The notes under the pieces were generated by a model that was not told the DNA's origin, did no database searches, and saw only the letters and a list, made by a program, of their open reading frames with translations. 64,000 bases of DNA, taken from NCBI GenBank assembly GCA_029961685.1, contig JARWKL010000009.1, positions 19,277,237 to 19,341,236 on the forward strand. Direction: 5' to 3'. Positions 39,755-53,863 of this stretch are shown in pieces. Origin of the DNA: Aristolochia californica. Its lineage: Eukaryota; Streptophyta; Magnoliopsida; Piperales; Aristolochiaceae. The position numbers and the translations under genes are program-made. Every line of letters starts with the position of its first letter. Within the stretch, counting starts at the first letter, position 1.

Positions 39755-41760
39755 AGGCTATATTTTTCTAAGGAATTAATTATTGGTTGGGATTCAACAC
39801 TTAGTTAAAATTCCCCCACCTCTCCCTTTTCCTGATGATTATTAAAGTGAGTTTACAATCCCGAAAAATTGCAGACACTTTTTGGAAATATCTCTCCCGA
39901 AATTTGTTGATTATGTATTTCCATTTTAGATTATACTTTTCTCTCAAATCAAAACTTGAGTTTTCACTTTTCCCTTCATTTCCTAGACAAAAAAGAGAAT
40001 AGATGACAACGAAATGAAAATTTTAGAGTTTGTGTATGGAAAAAGTTTAAAGCAATAAAAAATGTAAGTAAATAAAATTTATTCACACACAACAAAGGAA
40101 CACAAAAGTTTTTTTATCCAAGTTGGGAAATTCCACTTGATCAACAACCCTAATAACTTGGAAATTGATAAGAAAGAGATTTTTCTAGACATGCTTTAAA
40201 AAATGGATATGCATGCTTGAAACATGTTAAAGATTCAAATGACCAATGGATCCAAAACCTTTTAAAGACAATGAGAAACCGGTCATTAAATTCTCAAGTG
40301 AATGTGCGGTGGGATCTTTTTCCGAGTCAAACAAGCCATTATTATGCCCATCTACAAGAAGCAGGCCTAACGACCATTGTTAATTGTAACATGATTTATC
40401 ATGCGTACCTTCTATATTTTTGTAAGGAATGACTTACGGGTTGGGATTCAACACTCATTTAAAATTGCCCCCCATTCCCCTTTTCCCGACGATTGCAAAA
40501 CCTGATATCTAAAAACTAAAAAGAGTTTACAATCCCTAAAAATTACAGACACTTTTTGGAAATATCTCCCTCTGAATTTGTGCATTATGCATTTCCATTT
40601 TAGATATATACTTTTTTCTCAAATCAAAATTTGATTTATCACTTTTCTCTTTATCTCGTAGACAAAAAAGAGGAGAGATGACAACGAAATGAAAATTTAG
40701 ATTTTGGGTAAGGAAAAAATTTAAAGCAATAACAAATGTATGTAAAGAAAATTTATGCACATACCACAAAAGGACACAAAAGATTTGTTATCCACGTTTT
40801 GGAAATTCCACTAGTTCAACAACCCCAATAGCTTGGAATTTGATATGAAAGAGATTTTTCTACACATGCTTTAAAAAATGGATATGCATGCTTGAAACAT
40901 GTTAAAGATGCAAATGACCAATGCATCCAAAACCTTTAAAAGAGAGTAACAAACCACTCATTAAATTCTCAAGTGAATGTGCGGTGGGATGTTTACCCAA
41001 GTCAAACAAGCCATTATTTAGCCCATTTACAAAAGCCTGACCTAACGATCATTGATGAATTTAAAGTGATTTATCATGCGTAACGGGTTATAATTTTGTA
41101 AGTAATGACTTAATGGTTGGGATTCAACACTCAGTTAAATTTCCCCCGCCTCTCCCATTTCCAGAGGATTAGAAAACTTGATATATAAAAACTAAAAAGA
41201 GTTTACAATCCCTAAAATTTATAGACACTTTTTGAAAATATCTCTCTCATAATTTTTGCATTGTGCATTTCCATTTTCGATGTATACTTTTTTGCTATAA
41301 TCAAAACATGAGTTTTCACTTTTCCCTTCATCTCGTAGACAAAAAAGAGAATAGATGACTATGAAATGAAAATTTTAGAGTTTGGTATGGAAAAAATTTA
41401 AAGCAATAACAAATGTAAGTAAAGAGAATTTATTCACACACACAAATGAACACAAAAGTTTTGTTATCCTGGTTTGGGAAATTCCACTAGTTCAACAACC
41501 CCAATAGCATGGAATTTTATAAGAAAGAGATTTTTCTACACTTGCTTTAAAAAATGGATATGCATGCTTGAAACATATTAAAGATGCAAATGACATATGG
41601 ATCCAAAACCTTTTAAAGAGAATGACAAACCGTTCATGAAATTCTCAAGTGAACGTGCGGTAGGATGTTTACGTGAGTCAAACAAGCCATTATTTTGCCC
41701 ATTTACAAAAAGCTGACATAACGATCATTGTTGATTGTATAGTGATTTATCATGCATAAC

Positions 41761-44700
41761 GGGCTATATTTTTTTAAGGAATGACTTATGGGTTGGGATT
41801 CAACACTCAGTTAAAATTCCCCCGCCTCTCCCTTTTCCAGGCGATTGGAAAACCATATATATAAAAACTAAAGAGAGTTTACAATCCTTAAAAATTACAG
41901 ACACTTTTTGGAAATATCTCTCTCAAAATTTGTGCCTTATGCGTTACAATTTTAGATGTATACTTTTTTCTCAAATAAAAACTTGAGTTTTCAATTTTCC
42001 CTTCATCTCGTAGACAAAAAAGAGAATAGATAACAACGAAATGAAAATCTTAGAGTTTGTTTGCGGAAAAAATTTAAAGCAATAAAAAAAGTAACTAAAG
42101 AAAAATTATAAACACACCACAAATGAAATGAACACAAAAGTTTTGTTATCCAAGTTTGGAAAATTCCACTTGTTCAACAACCCCAATAGCTTGGAATTTG
42201 ATAAGAAAGAGATTTTTCTACACATGCTTTAAAAAATGGATATACATGCTTGAAACATGCTAGAGATGTAAATGACCTATGGATCCAAAACCTTTTAAAG
42301 TGTATATCAAACCGTTCATTAAATTCTCAAGTGAACGTGCGGTGGGATGTTTACCCGAGTCAAACACGCCATTATTTTACCCATTTAAAAAAAGCTAACC
42401 TAACGATAATTGATGATTGTAAAGTGATTTATCATGCGTAACGGGCAATATTTTTGTAACGAATGACTTATGGGTTGCGATTCAACACTCAGTTCAAATT
42501 CCCCTGCCTCTCCCTTTTCCCGACGATTGCAAAACCTGATATGTAAAAACTAAAAATTGTTTACAATCCCTAAAAATTACAGACAATTTTTGGAAATATC
42601 TCTCTCTTAATTTGTGCATTATGCATTTCCATTTTAGATGTATACTTTTTTCTCAAATCAAAACTTGAGATTTCACTTTTCCCTTCATCTCGTAGACAAA
42701 AAAGAGAATAGATGACAACGAAATAAAAATTTTAAAGTTTGTGTATGGAAAAAATTTAAAGCAATAACAAATTTAAGTAAAGAAAATTTATTCACACACC
42801 ACTAATGAACAAAAAAGTTTTGTTATCCAAAGTTTTGGAAATTCCACTAGTTCAACAACCCCAGTAGCTTGGAATTTGATAAGAAAGAGTTTTTCTACAC
42901 ATGCTTTAATTAATGGATATGTATGCTTGAAACATATTAGAGATGCAAATGACCTATGGATCGAAAACCTTTTAAAGAGAATGGCAAACCGCACATGAAA
43001 TTCTCAAGTGAACGTGCGGTGGGATGTTTACCCGAGTCAAACAAGCCATTATTTTACCCATTTACAAAAAGGTGACATAACGATCATTGATGATTGTACA
43101 ATGATTTATCTTGCAGAACGGGCTATATTTTTGTAAGGAATGACTTATGGGTAGGGATTCAACATTCAGTTAAAATTCCCCCACCACTCCCTTTGCCCAG
43201 CGATTGGAAAACCTTAGATATAAAAAATAAAAGTAGTTTACAATCCCTAAAAATTACAGACACTTTTTGGAAATATATCTCCCTAAATATGTGCATTCTG
43301 CAGTTCTATTTTAGATGTATACTTTTTTCTCAAATAAAAAACTTAAGTTTTCAATTTTCCCTTCATCTCATAAACAAAAAAGAGAATAGATAACAACAAA
43401 ATGAAAATTTTAGAGTTTGTGCGTGGAAAAAATTTAAAGCACTAACAAATGTAAGTAAAGAAATTTTATTAGCACACCACAAATGAACACAAAAGTTTTG
43501 TTATCCAAGTTTGGGAAATTCCACCAGTTCAACAACCCCAATAGCTTGGAATTTGATAAGAAAGAGATTTTTCTACACATGCTTTAAAAAAAAGGGATAT
43601 GCATGCTTGAACTTGTTAAAGATGCAAATGACCAATGGATCGAAAACCTTTTAAAGAGAGTAGCAAACCGCTCATTAAATTCTCAAGTGAACGTGCGGTG
43701 GGATGTTTACCCAAGTCAAACAAGCCATTATTTTGCCCATTTACAAAAAGCTGACCTAACGATAATTGATGATTGGAAAGTGATTTATCATGCGTAACGG
43801 GCTATATTTTTGTAACGAATGGCTTATGGGTTGGGATTCAACACTCTGTTAAAATTCCCCCGCCTCTCCCTCTTCCCGACGATTGCAAAACCTGATATAT
43901 AAAAGCTAAAAAGAGTTTACAATCCCTAAAAATTATCGACACTTTTTGAAAATATCTCTCTCCAAATTTGTGCATTGTGAATTTCCATTTTAGATGTATA
44001 CATTTTTCACAAATCAAAACTTGGGTTTTCACTCATCCCTTCATCTCGTAGACAAAAAAGATAATTGATGACAACGAAATGAAAATTTTAGAGTTTGTGT
44101 ATGGAAAAAATTTAAAGCAATAACAAATGTAAGTAAAGAGAATTTATTCACACACCACAAATGAACACAAAAGTTTTGTTATCCAAGTTTTAGAAATTCC
44201 ACTACTTCAACAACCCCAATAGCTTGGAATTTAATAAGAAAGAGTTTTTCTACACATGCTTTAAAAAATGGATATGCATGCTTGAAACATGTTAAAGTTG
44301 CAAATGATCTAAGGATCCAAAACCTTTTAAAGAGAATAACAAACCACTCATGAAATTCTCAACTGAAAGTGCGGTGGGATGTTTACCCGAGTCAAATAAG
44401 CAATTATTTTGCCCATTTACAAAATGCAGACCTAACTATCAATGTTGATTGTACAGTGATTTATCATGCATAACGGGCTATATTTTTTTAAGGAATGACT
44501 TATGGGTTGGGATTCAACACTCAGTTAAAATTCCCTCGCCTCTCCCTTACGCGACAATTGTAAAACCTGATATATAAAAATTAAAAAGAGTTTACAATCC
44601 TAAAAAATTACAGACACTTTTTTAAGATATCTCTTTCTAAATTTGTGCATTGTGCATTTCCATTTTAGATGTATACTTTTTTCTCAAATCAAAAACTTGA

Positions 44701-47700
44701 GTTTTCACTTTTCCCTTTATCTCGTAGACAAAAAAGAGAATAGATGACAATGAAATGAAAATTTTAGAGTTTGTGTATGGAAAAAATTAAAAGCAATAAC
44801 AAACGTAAGTAAAGAGAATTTATTCACACACCACAAATAAACAAAAAAGTTTTCTTATCCAAGTTTCGGAAATTCCACTAGTTCAACAACCCCAATAGCT
44901 TGGAATTTTATAAGAAAGAGATTTTTCTGCCCATGCTTTAAAAAATGGATATGCATGCTTGAAACATCTTAAAGATGAAAATGTCCTATGGATCCAAAAC
45001 CTTTTCAAGTGTGTAACAAACCGCTCAATAAATTCTCAAGTGAACGTGCGATGGGATGTTTACCCAAGTCTACCAAGCCATTATTTTGCCCATTTATAAA
45101 AAGTTGACCTAACAATCATTGATGATTGTAAAGTGATTTATCTGCGTAATGGGCTATATTTTTGTAAGGAATGACTTAAGGGTTGGGATTCAACACTCAG
45201 TTAAATTTTCCCCGCCTTTAACTTTTCCCGACGATTGCAAAACCTTATATAAAAAAACTAAAAAGAGTTTACAATCCCTAAATATTACAGACACTTTTTG
45301 GAAATATCTCTCTCTAAATTTTTATATTGTACATTTCCATTTTAGATGGATACTTTTTTCCTGAAATAAAAACTTCAGTTTTCAATTTTCCCTTCATCTC
45401 ACAGACAAAAAAGTAAATCAATAACAACGATATGAAAATTTTAGAGTTTGTGTGTGGAAAAAATTTAAAGCAATAAAAAATGTAATTAAAGAAAATTTAT
45501 TAACACACCACAAATGAACACAAAAGTTTTGCTATCCATGTTTGGGAAATTCCACTAGTTCTACAACCCCAATAGCTTGGAATTTGATAAGAAAGAGTTT
45601 TTCTACACATGCTTTAAAAAATGGATATGTATGCATGAAACATTTAAAGATGCAAATTACCTATGAATCCAAAACCTTTTACAGAGAATGAGAAACCGTT
45701 CATGAAATTCTCAAGTAAACGTACGGTGGGATGTTTACTTGAGTCAAACAAGCCATTATTTTGCCCATTTACAAAAAACTGACATAACGATCATTGTTGA
45801 TTGTACAGTGATTTATCATTCATAACGAGCTATATTTTTGTGAGGAATGACTTATGGGTTGGGATTCAACACTCAGATAGAATTCCCCCACCTCTCCCTT
45901 TTCCAGGCGATTGCAAAACCTTATATATAAAAACTAAAAAGAGTTTACAATCCTTAAAAATTACAGACACTTTTTGGAAATATCTCTCTCAAAATTTGTG
46001 CATTGTGCATTACCATTTTAGGTATACTTTTGTCTCAAATAAAAACTTGAGTTTACAATTTTCCCTTCATCTCATAGACAAAAAAGAGAATAGTTGACAA
46101 CAAAATGAAAATTTTAGATTTTGTGTTTGGAAAAAGTTTAAAGCATTAACAATTGTAAGTAAAATTTTTTTTTCACACACCACAAATGAACACAATATTT
46201 TGTTATCCAAGTTTGGGAAATTCCACTAGTTCAACAACCCCAATAGCTCGGAATTTGAAAAGAAAGCGATTTTTCTACACATGCTTTAAAAAATGGATAA
46301 GCATGCTTAAAACATGTTAAAGATGCAAATGATTTATCAATCCAAATCCTTTTAAAGAGTGTAACAAACCTCTCATTAAATTCTCAAGTGAACGTGCGGT
46401 GGGATGTTTATCCGAGTCAAACAAGCCATTATTTTGCCCATTTACAAAAAGCTGACCTAACGATCATTGATGATTGTAAAGTGATTTATCATGCATAACG
46501 GACTATATTTTTGTAACGAATAACTTATGGGTTGGGATTCAACACTTTGTTAAAATTCCCCCGCCTCTCCCTTTTGGCGATGATTGCAAAACCTGATATA
46601 TAAAAACTAAAAAGATTTTACAATCCTTAAAAATTACAGACTTTTTTTTGAGATATCTCTCTCTAAATTTGTGCATTGTGCAATTCCATTTTAGATGTAT
46701 ACTTTTTTCTCAAATCAAAACTTGAGTTTTCACTTTTCCCTTCATCTGATAGACAAAAAAGAGATTAGATGACAATGAAATGAAAATTTTAGAGTTTGTA
46801 TTTGGAAAAAGTTTAAAGCAATAACAAATGTATGTAAAGAAAATTTATTCACACACCACAAATGAACACAAAAGTTTTGTGATCCAAGTTTGAAAAATTC
46901 CACTAGTTCAACAATCCCAATAGCTTGGAATTTGATAAGAAAGTGATTTTTCTACACATGCTTTAAAAAATGGATATGCATGCTTGAAACATGTTAAAGA
47001 TGCAAATGAACTAAGGATCCAAAACCTTTTAAAGAGAATGAAAAACCGCTAATTAAATTCTCAAATGAATGTGTGGTGGGATGTTTATTCGAGTCAAACA
47101 AGCCATTATTTTTCCCATTTACAAAAAGTTGACCTAACGATCATTGATGATTGTAAAGTGATTTATCATGCGTAATGGGATTTATTTTTGCAAGGAATGA
47201 CTTATGGGTTGGGATTCAACACTCAATTATAATTCCCCCGCCGCCCCCTTTTCCCAACGATTGCAAAACCTGATTTATAAACACTAAAAAGAGTTTACAA
47301 TCCCTTAAAATTTTAGAGTTCTTGTATAGAAAAATTTTAAAGCAATAAAAAATGTCAGTAAAGAAAATTTATTCACAAACAACAAAAGAAAACAAAAGTT
47401 TTGTGTTCCAAGTTTGGGAAATTCCACTAGTTCAACAACCCCAATAGACAGGAATTTGAAAAGAAAGAGATTTTTCTACACATGCTTTAAAAAATGTATA
47501 TGCTTGCTTGAAGATTGTTAAAGATACAAATGACCTATGGATCCAAAACCTTTTAAAGAGAGTAATAGACTGCTCATTAAATTCTCAAGTGAAAGTGAAG
47601 AGTGATGTTTACTCGAGTCAAACAAGCCATTATTTTGCCCATTTACAAAAAGCTGACCTAACGATCATAGATGATTGTAAAGTGATTTATCATGCGTAAT

Positions 47701-48366
47701 AGGCTATATTTTTGTAACAAATGACTTATGGGTTAGGATTCAACACTCAGTTAAAATTCCCCCGTCTCTCCCTTTTCCCGGCGATTGCAAAACCTGATAT
47801 ATATAAACTAAAAAGAATTTACAATCCCTAAAAATTACAGACATTTTTTCGAAATATCTCCCTCTAAATTTGGGCATTGTGCATTTCCATTTTAGATGTA
47901 TACTTTTTTCTCAAATCAAAACTTGAGTTTTCACTTTTCCCTTCATCTCGTAGACAAAAAAAGAGAGTAGATGACAACGAAATAAAAATTTTAGAGTTTG
48001 TGTGTGGAAAAAGTTTAAAGCAATAACAAATGTAAGTAAATAAAATTTATTCACACACCACAAATGAACACAAAAGTTTTGTTATCCAAATTTGGGAAAT
48101 TCCACTTCAACAACCCCAATAGCTTAGAATTTGATAAGAAAGAGATTTTTCTACACATGTTTTAAAAAATGGATATGCATGCTTGAAACATGTTCAAGAT
48201 GAAAACGACCTATGGATCCAAAATCTTTTAATGTCAATGATAAACCGCTCATTAAATTCTCAAGTGAACGGGCGAAGGGAAGTTTACCCAAGTCAAACAA
48301 GCCATAATTTTGCCCATCTACAAAAAGCAGACAATGATGATTGTAAAGTGATTTATCATGCGTACC
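41761..48366 (+). repeat. Monomers 63-72, subfamily B
   Basis: Units start at (length) 41761 (682), 42443 (677), 43120 (679), 43799 (676), 44475 (676), 45151 (676), 45827 (673), 46500 (677), 47177 (524) and 47701 (666). Unit 41761 has a 5-bp duplication (AAATGAAATGAAC near 42120). Units 41761, 43120, 45151 and 45827 share CTCAAATAAAAACTT or CTGAAATAAAAACTT and a TTCAATTTTCCC or TACAATTTTCCC mark, so they form a local sub-lineage. Unit 47701 lacks a few bases at 48100 (TTCCACTTCAACAACC). No gene is supported here. Confidence 0.92.
47177..47700 (+). repeat. Short-variant monomer (524 bp), 154-bp deletion
   Basis: The junction lies at 47305-47315 (CCCTTAAAATTTTAGAG). Private marks are AATAGACAGG, GATACAAATGACC, GAGAGTAATAGACTGCTC and ATCATAGATG. 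The left part carries ACTCAATTATAATT and GATTTATAAA, also typical of this subfamily. Breakpoint and marks agree with the other short units, so it descends from the same deletion event. Confidence 0.93.
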
Positions 48367-50397
48367 AGCAGATATTTTTGTAAGGAATAACTTATGGGTT
48401 GGGATTCAACACTCAGTTAAAATTCCCCCGCTTCCTCCTCCTTTTCGTGACGATTGCAAAACATGATATATTAAAACTAAAAGGAGTTCACAATCCCTAA
48501 AAATTATAGACAAATTTTTTGAAATCTCTCTCTCTAAATTTGTGCATTGTGCATTTCCATTTTAGTTGTATACTTCTTTCTCAAAATAAAACTTGAGTTT
48601 TCACTTTTCTCCTCATCTCGTAGAAAAAAAAAAAGAATAGATGACAACGAAATGAAAATTTTAGAGTTTGTGTATGGAAAAAAATTAAAGCAATAACAAA
48701 TGTAAGTAAAGAAAATTTATCAACACACCCCAAATGAACACAAAAGTTATGTTATCCAAGTTTGGGAGATTCCACTAGGTCAACAACCCCAATAGCATGA
48801 AATTTGATAAGAAACAAAATTTTCTATACATGCTTTAAAAAATGGATATGCAGGCTTGAAAGATGTTAATGATGCAAATGACCTACGGATCCAATTCCTT
48901 TTAAAGAGAATAACAAACTGCTCATTAAATTCTCAAGTGAACGTGCGGTGGGATGTTTACCCGAATCAAACAAGCCATTGTTTTGCCCATTTACAAAAAC
49001 CACACCTAACGATCATTGATGATTGTAAAGTGATTTATCATATGTAATGGGCTATATTTTTGTAACGAATGACTTATGGGTTGGGATTCAACACTCAGTT
49101 AAAATTCCCCCACCTCTTCCTACTCACGACGATTGCAAAACCTGATATAGAAAAACTAAAAAGAGTTTACAATCCCTAAAAATTACAGACACTTTTTGGA
49201 AATATCTCTCTCTAAATTTGTGCATAGTGCATTTCCATTTTAGATGTATACTTTTTTCTCAAATAAAAACTTGAGTTTTCACTTTTCCCTTCATCTCGTA
49301 AACAAAAAAGAGAATAGAGGACAACAAAATAAAAATTTTAAAGTTTGTGTATGGAAAAAGTTTAAAGCAATAAAAAATGTAAGTAAAGAAAATTTATTCA
49401 CACACCACAAACGAACACAAAAGTTTTGTTGTCCAATTTTGGGAAATTCCACTAGTTCAACCACCCCAATAGCTTGGAATTTGAAAACAAAGAGATTTTT
49501 CTACACATGCTTTAAAAAATGGATGTGCATGCTTGAAACATGTTAAAGATGCAAATGACCTATGGGTCCAAAACCTTTTAAAGAGACTGACAAACCGTTC
49601 ATTAAATTCTCAAGTGAACGCGCGGTCGGATGTTTACTTGAGTCAAACAAGTCATTATTTTGCCCATTTGCAAAAGCTGACCTAACGATCATTGATGATT
49701 GTAAAGTGATTTATCATGCGTAACGGCCTATATTTTGTAAGGAATGACTTATGGGTTGGGATTCAACACTCAATTAAAATTCCCCCACCTCCCCCTTTTC
49801 CCGACGATTGCAAAACCTGATATATGAAAACTAAAAGAGTTTACAATCCCTAAAAATTACAGACACTTTTTGGAAATATCTCTCTCTAAATTTGTTCATT
49901 GTTCATTTCCATTTTAGATGTATACTTTTTCCTCAAATCAAAACTTGAGTTTTCACTTTTCCCTTCTTTTCCAAGACAAAAAAGAGAATGGATGACAACG
50001 AATAAAAATTTTAGAGTTTGTGTATGGAAAAAGTTTATAGCAATAAAAAATGTAAGTAAATAAAATTTATTCACACACCACAAATGAACACAAAAGTTTT
50101 GTTATCCAAGTTTGGGAAAATCCACTAGTTCAACAACCCCAATAGCTTGGAATTTGATAAAAAAGAGATTTTTCTACACACGCTTTAAAAAATGGATTTT
50201 CATGCTTGAAACATGTTCAAGATGAAAATGACCTATGGATCAAAAACCTTTTAAAGTCAATGACAAACCGCTCATTAAATTCTCAAGTGAACGTGCGATG
50301 GGAAGTTTACCCGAGTCAAACAAGTCATTATTTTGCCCATTTGCAAAAGCAAACCTAACGATCATTGATGATTGTAAAGTAATTTATCACGTGTAAC

Positions 50398-51457
50398 GGG
50401 ATATATTTTTGTAAGGAATGACTTATGGGTTGGGATTCAACACTCAGTTAAAATTGCCCCGCCTCCTCCCCCTTTTCCAGATGATTGCAAAACATGATAT
50501 ATTAAAACTAAAAAGAGTTTACAATCCCTTAAAATTACAGACACATTTTTGAAATATCTCTCTCTAAATTTGTGCATTGTGCATTTCCATTTTAGATTTA
50601 TAATTTTTTCTCAAATCAAAACTTGAGTTTTTAATTTTTCCTTCATCTCGTGGACAAAAAAGAGAATAAATGACAACGAAATGAAAATTTTAGAGTTTGT
50701 GTATGGAAAAATTTTAAAGCAATAACAAACCTATGTAAAGAAAATTTATTCACACACCAAAAATGAACACAAAAGTTTTGTTATCCAAGATTGAGAAATT
50801 TCACGAGTTCAACAACACAAATAGCTTGGAAAAGATGATATATAAAATCTCCCTTTTCCTGACGATTGCAAAAACTGATATATAAAATCTATAAAGAATT
50901 TAATATCCCTAAATATTATAGACACTTTTATGAAATATCTCTCTCTAAATTTGTGCATTGTGCATTTCCATTTTAGATGTACAATTTTTTCTCAAATCAA
51001 AACTTGAGTTTTCACTTTTCTCTTCATCTCGTAGACAAATAAAAGATAGATGACAATGAAATAAAAAATTTAGAGTCTTTGTATGGAAAAAGTTTAAAAC
51101 ATTAACAATTGTAAGTAAATAAAATTTATTCACACACCACAAATGAACACAAAATTTTTGTTATCAAAGTTTGGGAAATTCCACAAGTTCAACAACCCCA
51201 ATAGCTTGGAATTTGATAAGAAAGAGATTTTTCTACACATGCTTCAAAAAATGGATACGCATGCTTGAAACATGTTAGAGATGAAAATGACCTATGGATC
51301 CAAAACCTTTTAATGTCAATGATAAACCGCTCATTATATTCTCAAGTGAACGTGCGGTGGGATGTTTACCTGAGTCAAACAAGCCATTATTTTGCCCATT
51401 TACAAAAAGCTGACCTAACGTTCATTGATGATTGTAAAGTGATTTATCATGCACAAC
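50398..51457 (+). repeat. Rearranged monomer pair (1060 bp): deletion plus ~43-bp duplication
   Basis: The first unit is normal up to AATAGCTTGGA at 50830. It then jumps to AAGATGATATATAAAATCT (50832-50850) and to CCCTTTTCCTGACGATTG, followed by a second GATATATAAAATCT ending at 50890. The region that would hold the 63-codon frame, the anchor and half the pyrimidine tract is gone. A segment of about 40 bp around the TATA-like element is present twice. Compared with two full units about 294 bp are missing net. A backward template switch after a long deletion would give this structure. Confidence 0.85.
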
Positions 51458-52137
51458 GGGCTTTATTTTTGTAACCAATGTCTTATGGGTTGGGATTCAA
51501 CACACAGTTAAAATTCCCCCGTCTCCTCCCCCTTTTGGCGACGATTGCAAAACCTGATTTATTAAAACTAAAAAGAGTTTACAAATCTTAAAAATTACAG
51601 ACAATTTTTGGAGATATATCTCTCTAAATTTGTGCATTGTGCATTTCCATTTTAGATGTATACATTTTTCTCAAATCAAAAACTTGAGTTTTCACTTTTT
51701 CCTTCATCTCGTAGGCAAAAAATAGAGGAGATGACAACAAAAAAAAAATTTTAGAGTTTGTCTATGGAAAAAATTTAAAGCAATAACTAATGTATGTATA
51801 GAAAATTTATTCACACACCACAAAGGAACACAAAAGTTTTGTTATCCAAGTTTGAGAAATTCCACTAGTTCAACAACCCCAATAGCTTGGAATTTGATAA
51901 GAAAGAGATTTTTCTACACATGCTTTAAAAAATGGATATGCATGCTTGAAACATGTTAAAGATGCAAATGACCTATGGATCCAAAACCTTTTAAAGAGAA
52001 TAAAAACCGCTCATTAAATTCTCAAATGAACGTGCGGTGGGATGTTTACCTGAGTCAAACAAGCCATTATTTTGCCCATTTACAAAAAGTTGACCTAACG
52101 ATCATTGATTAATGTAAAGTGATTTATCATGCGTAAT

Positions 52138-52660
52138 GGGCTATATTTTTGTAAGGAATGACTTATGGGTTGGGATTCAACACTCAAATAAAATTCCACC
52201 ACCTCCCCCTTTTCCCGACAACTACAAAACCTGATTTATAAAAACTAAAAAGAGTTTACAATCCCTAAAAATTTTAGAGTTTGTGTATAGAAAAAATTTA
52301 AAGCAATAACAGAAGTCAGTAAAGAAATTTTTTTGACACACCACAAATGAACAGAAATTTTTTTTATCTATTTTTGGGAAATTCCACTAGTTCAACAACT
52401 CCAATAGACTAGGATTTGAGAAGAAAGAGATTTTTCTACACATGCTTTAAAAAATGGATATGCATGATTGAAACATGTTAAAGATAAAAATGACCTTTGG
52501 ATCCAAAACCTTTTAAAGTGTGTAACAAACTACTCATTAAATTTTCAAGTGAAGGTGTAGTGGGATGTTTACCCGAGTCAAACAAGCCATTATCTTGCCC
52601 ATTTACAAAAAGCTGACCTAACGATCATAGATGATTGTAAAGTGATTTATCATGCGTAAC
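52138..52660 (+). repeat. Short-variant monomer (523 bp), 154-bp deletion
   Basis: The junction lies at 52264-52276 (CCCTAAAAATTTTAGAG). Private marks are AATAGACTAGG, GATAAAAATGACC, GTAACAAACTACTC and ATCATAGATG. The unit starts with TAATGGG and ends with TAACAAGC, which are both typical flanks of short units. It is one of a short-long-short trio with 53341. Confidence 0.93.
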
Positions 52661-53340
52661 AAGCTATATTTTTGTAACGAATGACTTATGGGTTGGTATT
52701 CAACACTCAATTAAAATTCCCCTGCCTCTCCCTTTTCCCGACGATTGCAAAACCTGATATAAAAAAACTAAAAAGAGTTTACAATCCCTTAAAATTACAG
52801 ACACTTTTTTGGAAATATCTCCCTCTAAATTTGTGCATTGTGCATTTCCATTTTAGATGTAGACTTTTTTCTCAAATCAAAACTTGAGTTTTCACTTTTC
52901 CCTTCTTCTCCTAGACAAAAAAAAGAGAATGGATGACAAGGAAATAAAAAATTTTGATTTTGTCTATGGAAAAAGTTCAAAGCAATAACGAATGTAAGTA
53001 AATAAAATTTATTCACACACCACAAATGAACACTAAAGTTTTGTTATCCAAGTTTTGGAAATTCCACTAGTTTAACAACCCCAATAGCTCTGAATTTGAT
53101 AAGAAAGATATTTTTCTACACATGCTTTAAAAAATGGATATGCATGCTTGAAACATGTTAAAGATGAAAATGACCTATGGATCAAAAACCTTTTAAAGAG
53201 AATGACAAACCGGTCATTAAATTCTCAAGTGAGCATGCGGTGGGATGTTTACCCGATTCAAACAAGCCATTATTTTGCCCATTTACAAAAACCTAACCTA
53301 ACGATCATTGATGATTGTAATGTGATTTATCATCTGTAAT

Positions 53341-53863
53341 GGGCTATATTTTTTAAGGAGTGACTTATGGGTTGGGATTCAATACTCAATTAAAATTCCC
53401 CCGCCTCCCCCTTTTCCTAACGATTGCAAAACCTGATATATAAAAACTAAAAAGAGTTTACAATCCCAAAAAATATTAGAGTTTGTGTTTGGAAAAAAAT
53501 TAAAGCAATAACAAATGTATTCAAAGAAAATTTATTGACACACCACAAATGAACACAAAAGTTTTGTCATCCAAGTTTGGGAAATTCCACTAGTTCAACA
53601 ACCCCAATAGACTGGAATTTGATAAGAAATAGATTTTTCTACACATGCCTTAAAAATTGGATATGCATGCTTGAAACATGTTAAAGATAAAAATGTCCTT
53701 TGGATTCAAAACCTTTTAAAGAGAGTAACAAACTGCTCATTAAATTCTCAAGTGAATGTGCGGTGGGATTTTTACCTAAGTCAAACAAGCCATTATTTTG
53801 CCCATTTATAAAAAGCTGACCTAATGATCATAGATGATTGTATAGTGATTTTTCATGTGTAAC
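53341..53863 (+). repeat. Short-variant monomer (523 bp), 154-bp deletion
   Basis: The junction lies at about 53465-53480 (CCCAAAAAATATTAGAG), slightly altered by substitution. Private marks are AATAGACTGG, GATAAAAATGTCC, GAGAGTAACAAACTGCTC and ATCATAGATG. It starts 1203 bp after the previous short unit, so the two with the intervening 680-bp unit form a dimeric period. Confidence 0.92.

Larger units (their letters stand above)
35168..41760 (+). repeat. Monomers 53-62, subfamily B
   Basis: Units start at (length) 35168 (677), 35845 (678), 36523 (677), 37200 (677), 37877 (676), 38553 (680), 39233 (522), 39755 (655), 40410 (675) and 41085 (676). Unit 39233 is the leftmost member of the 154-bp-deletion subfamily. 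Unit 39755 lacks about 21 bp around 39840-39847, where TGATGATTATTAAAG replaces the TGCAAAACCTGATATAT region. The anchor at 40410 is degraded (CCTTCTATA). The 63-codon frame is open at 35652-35843 and 39040-39231. No gene is supported here. Confidence 0.92.
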
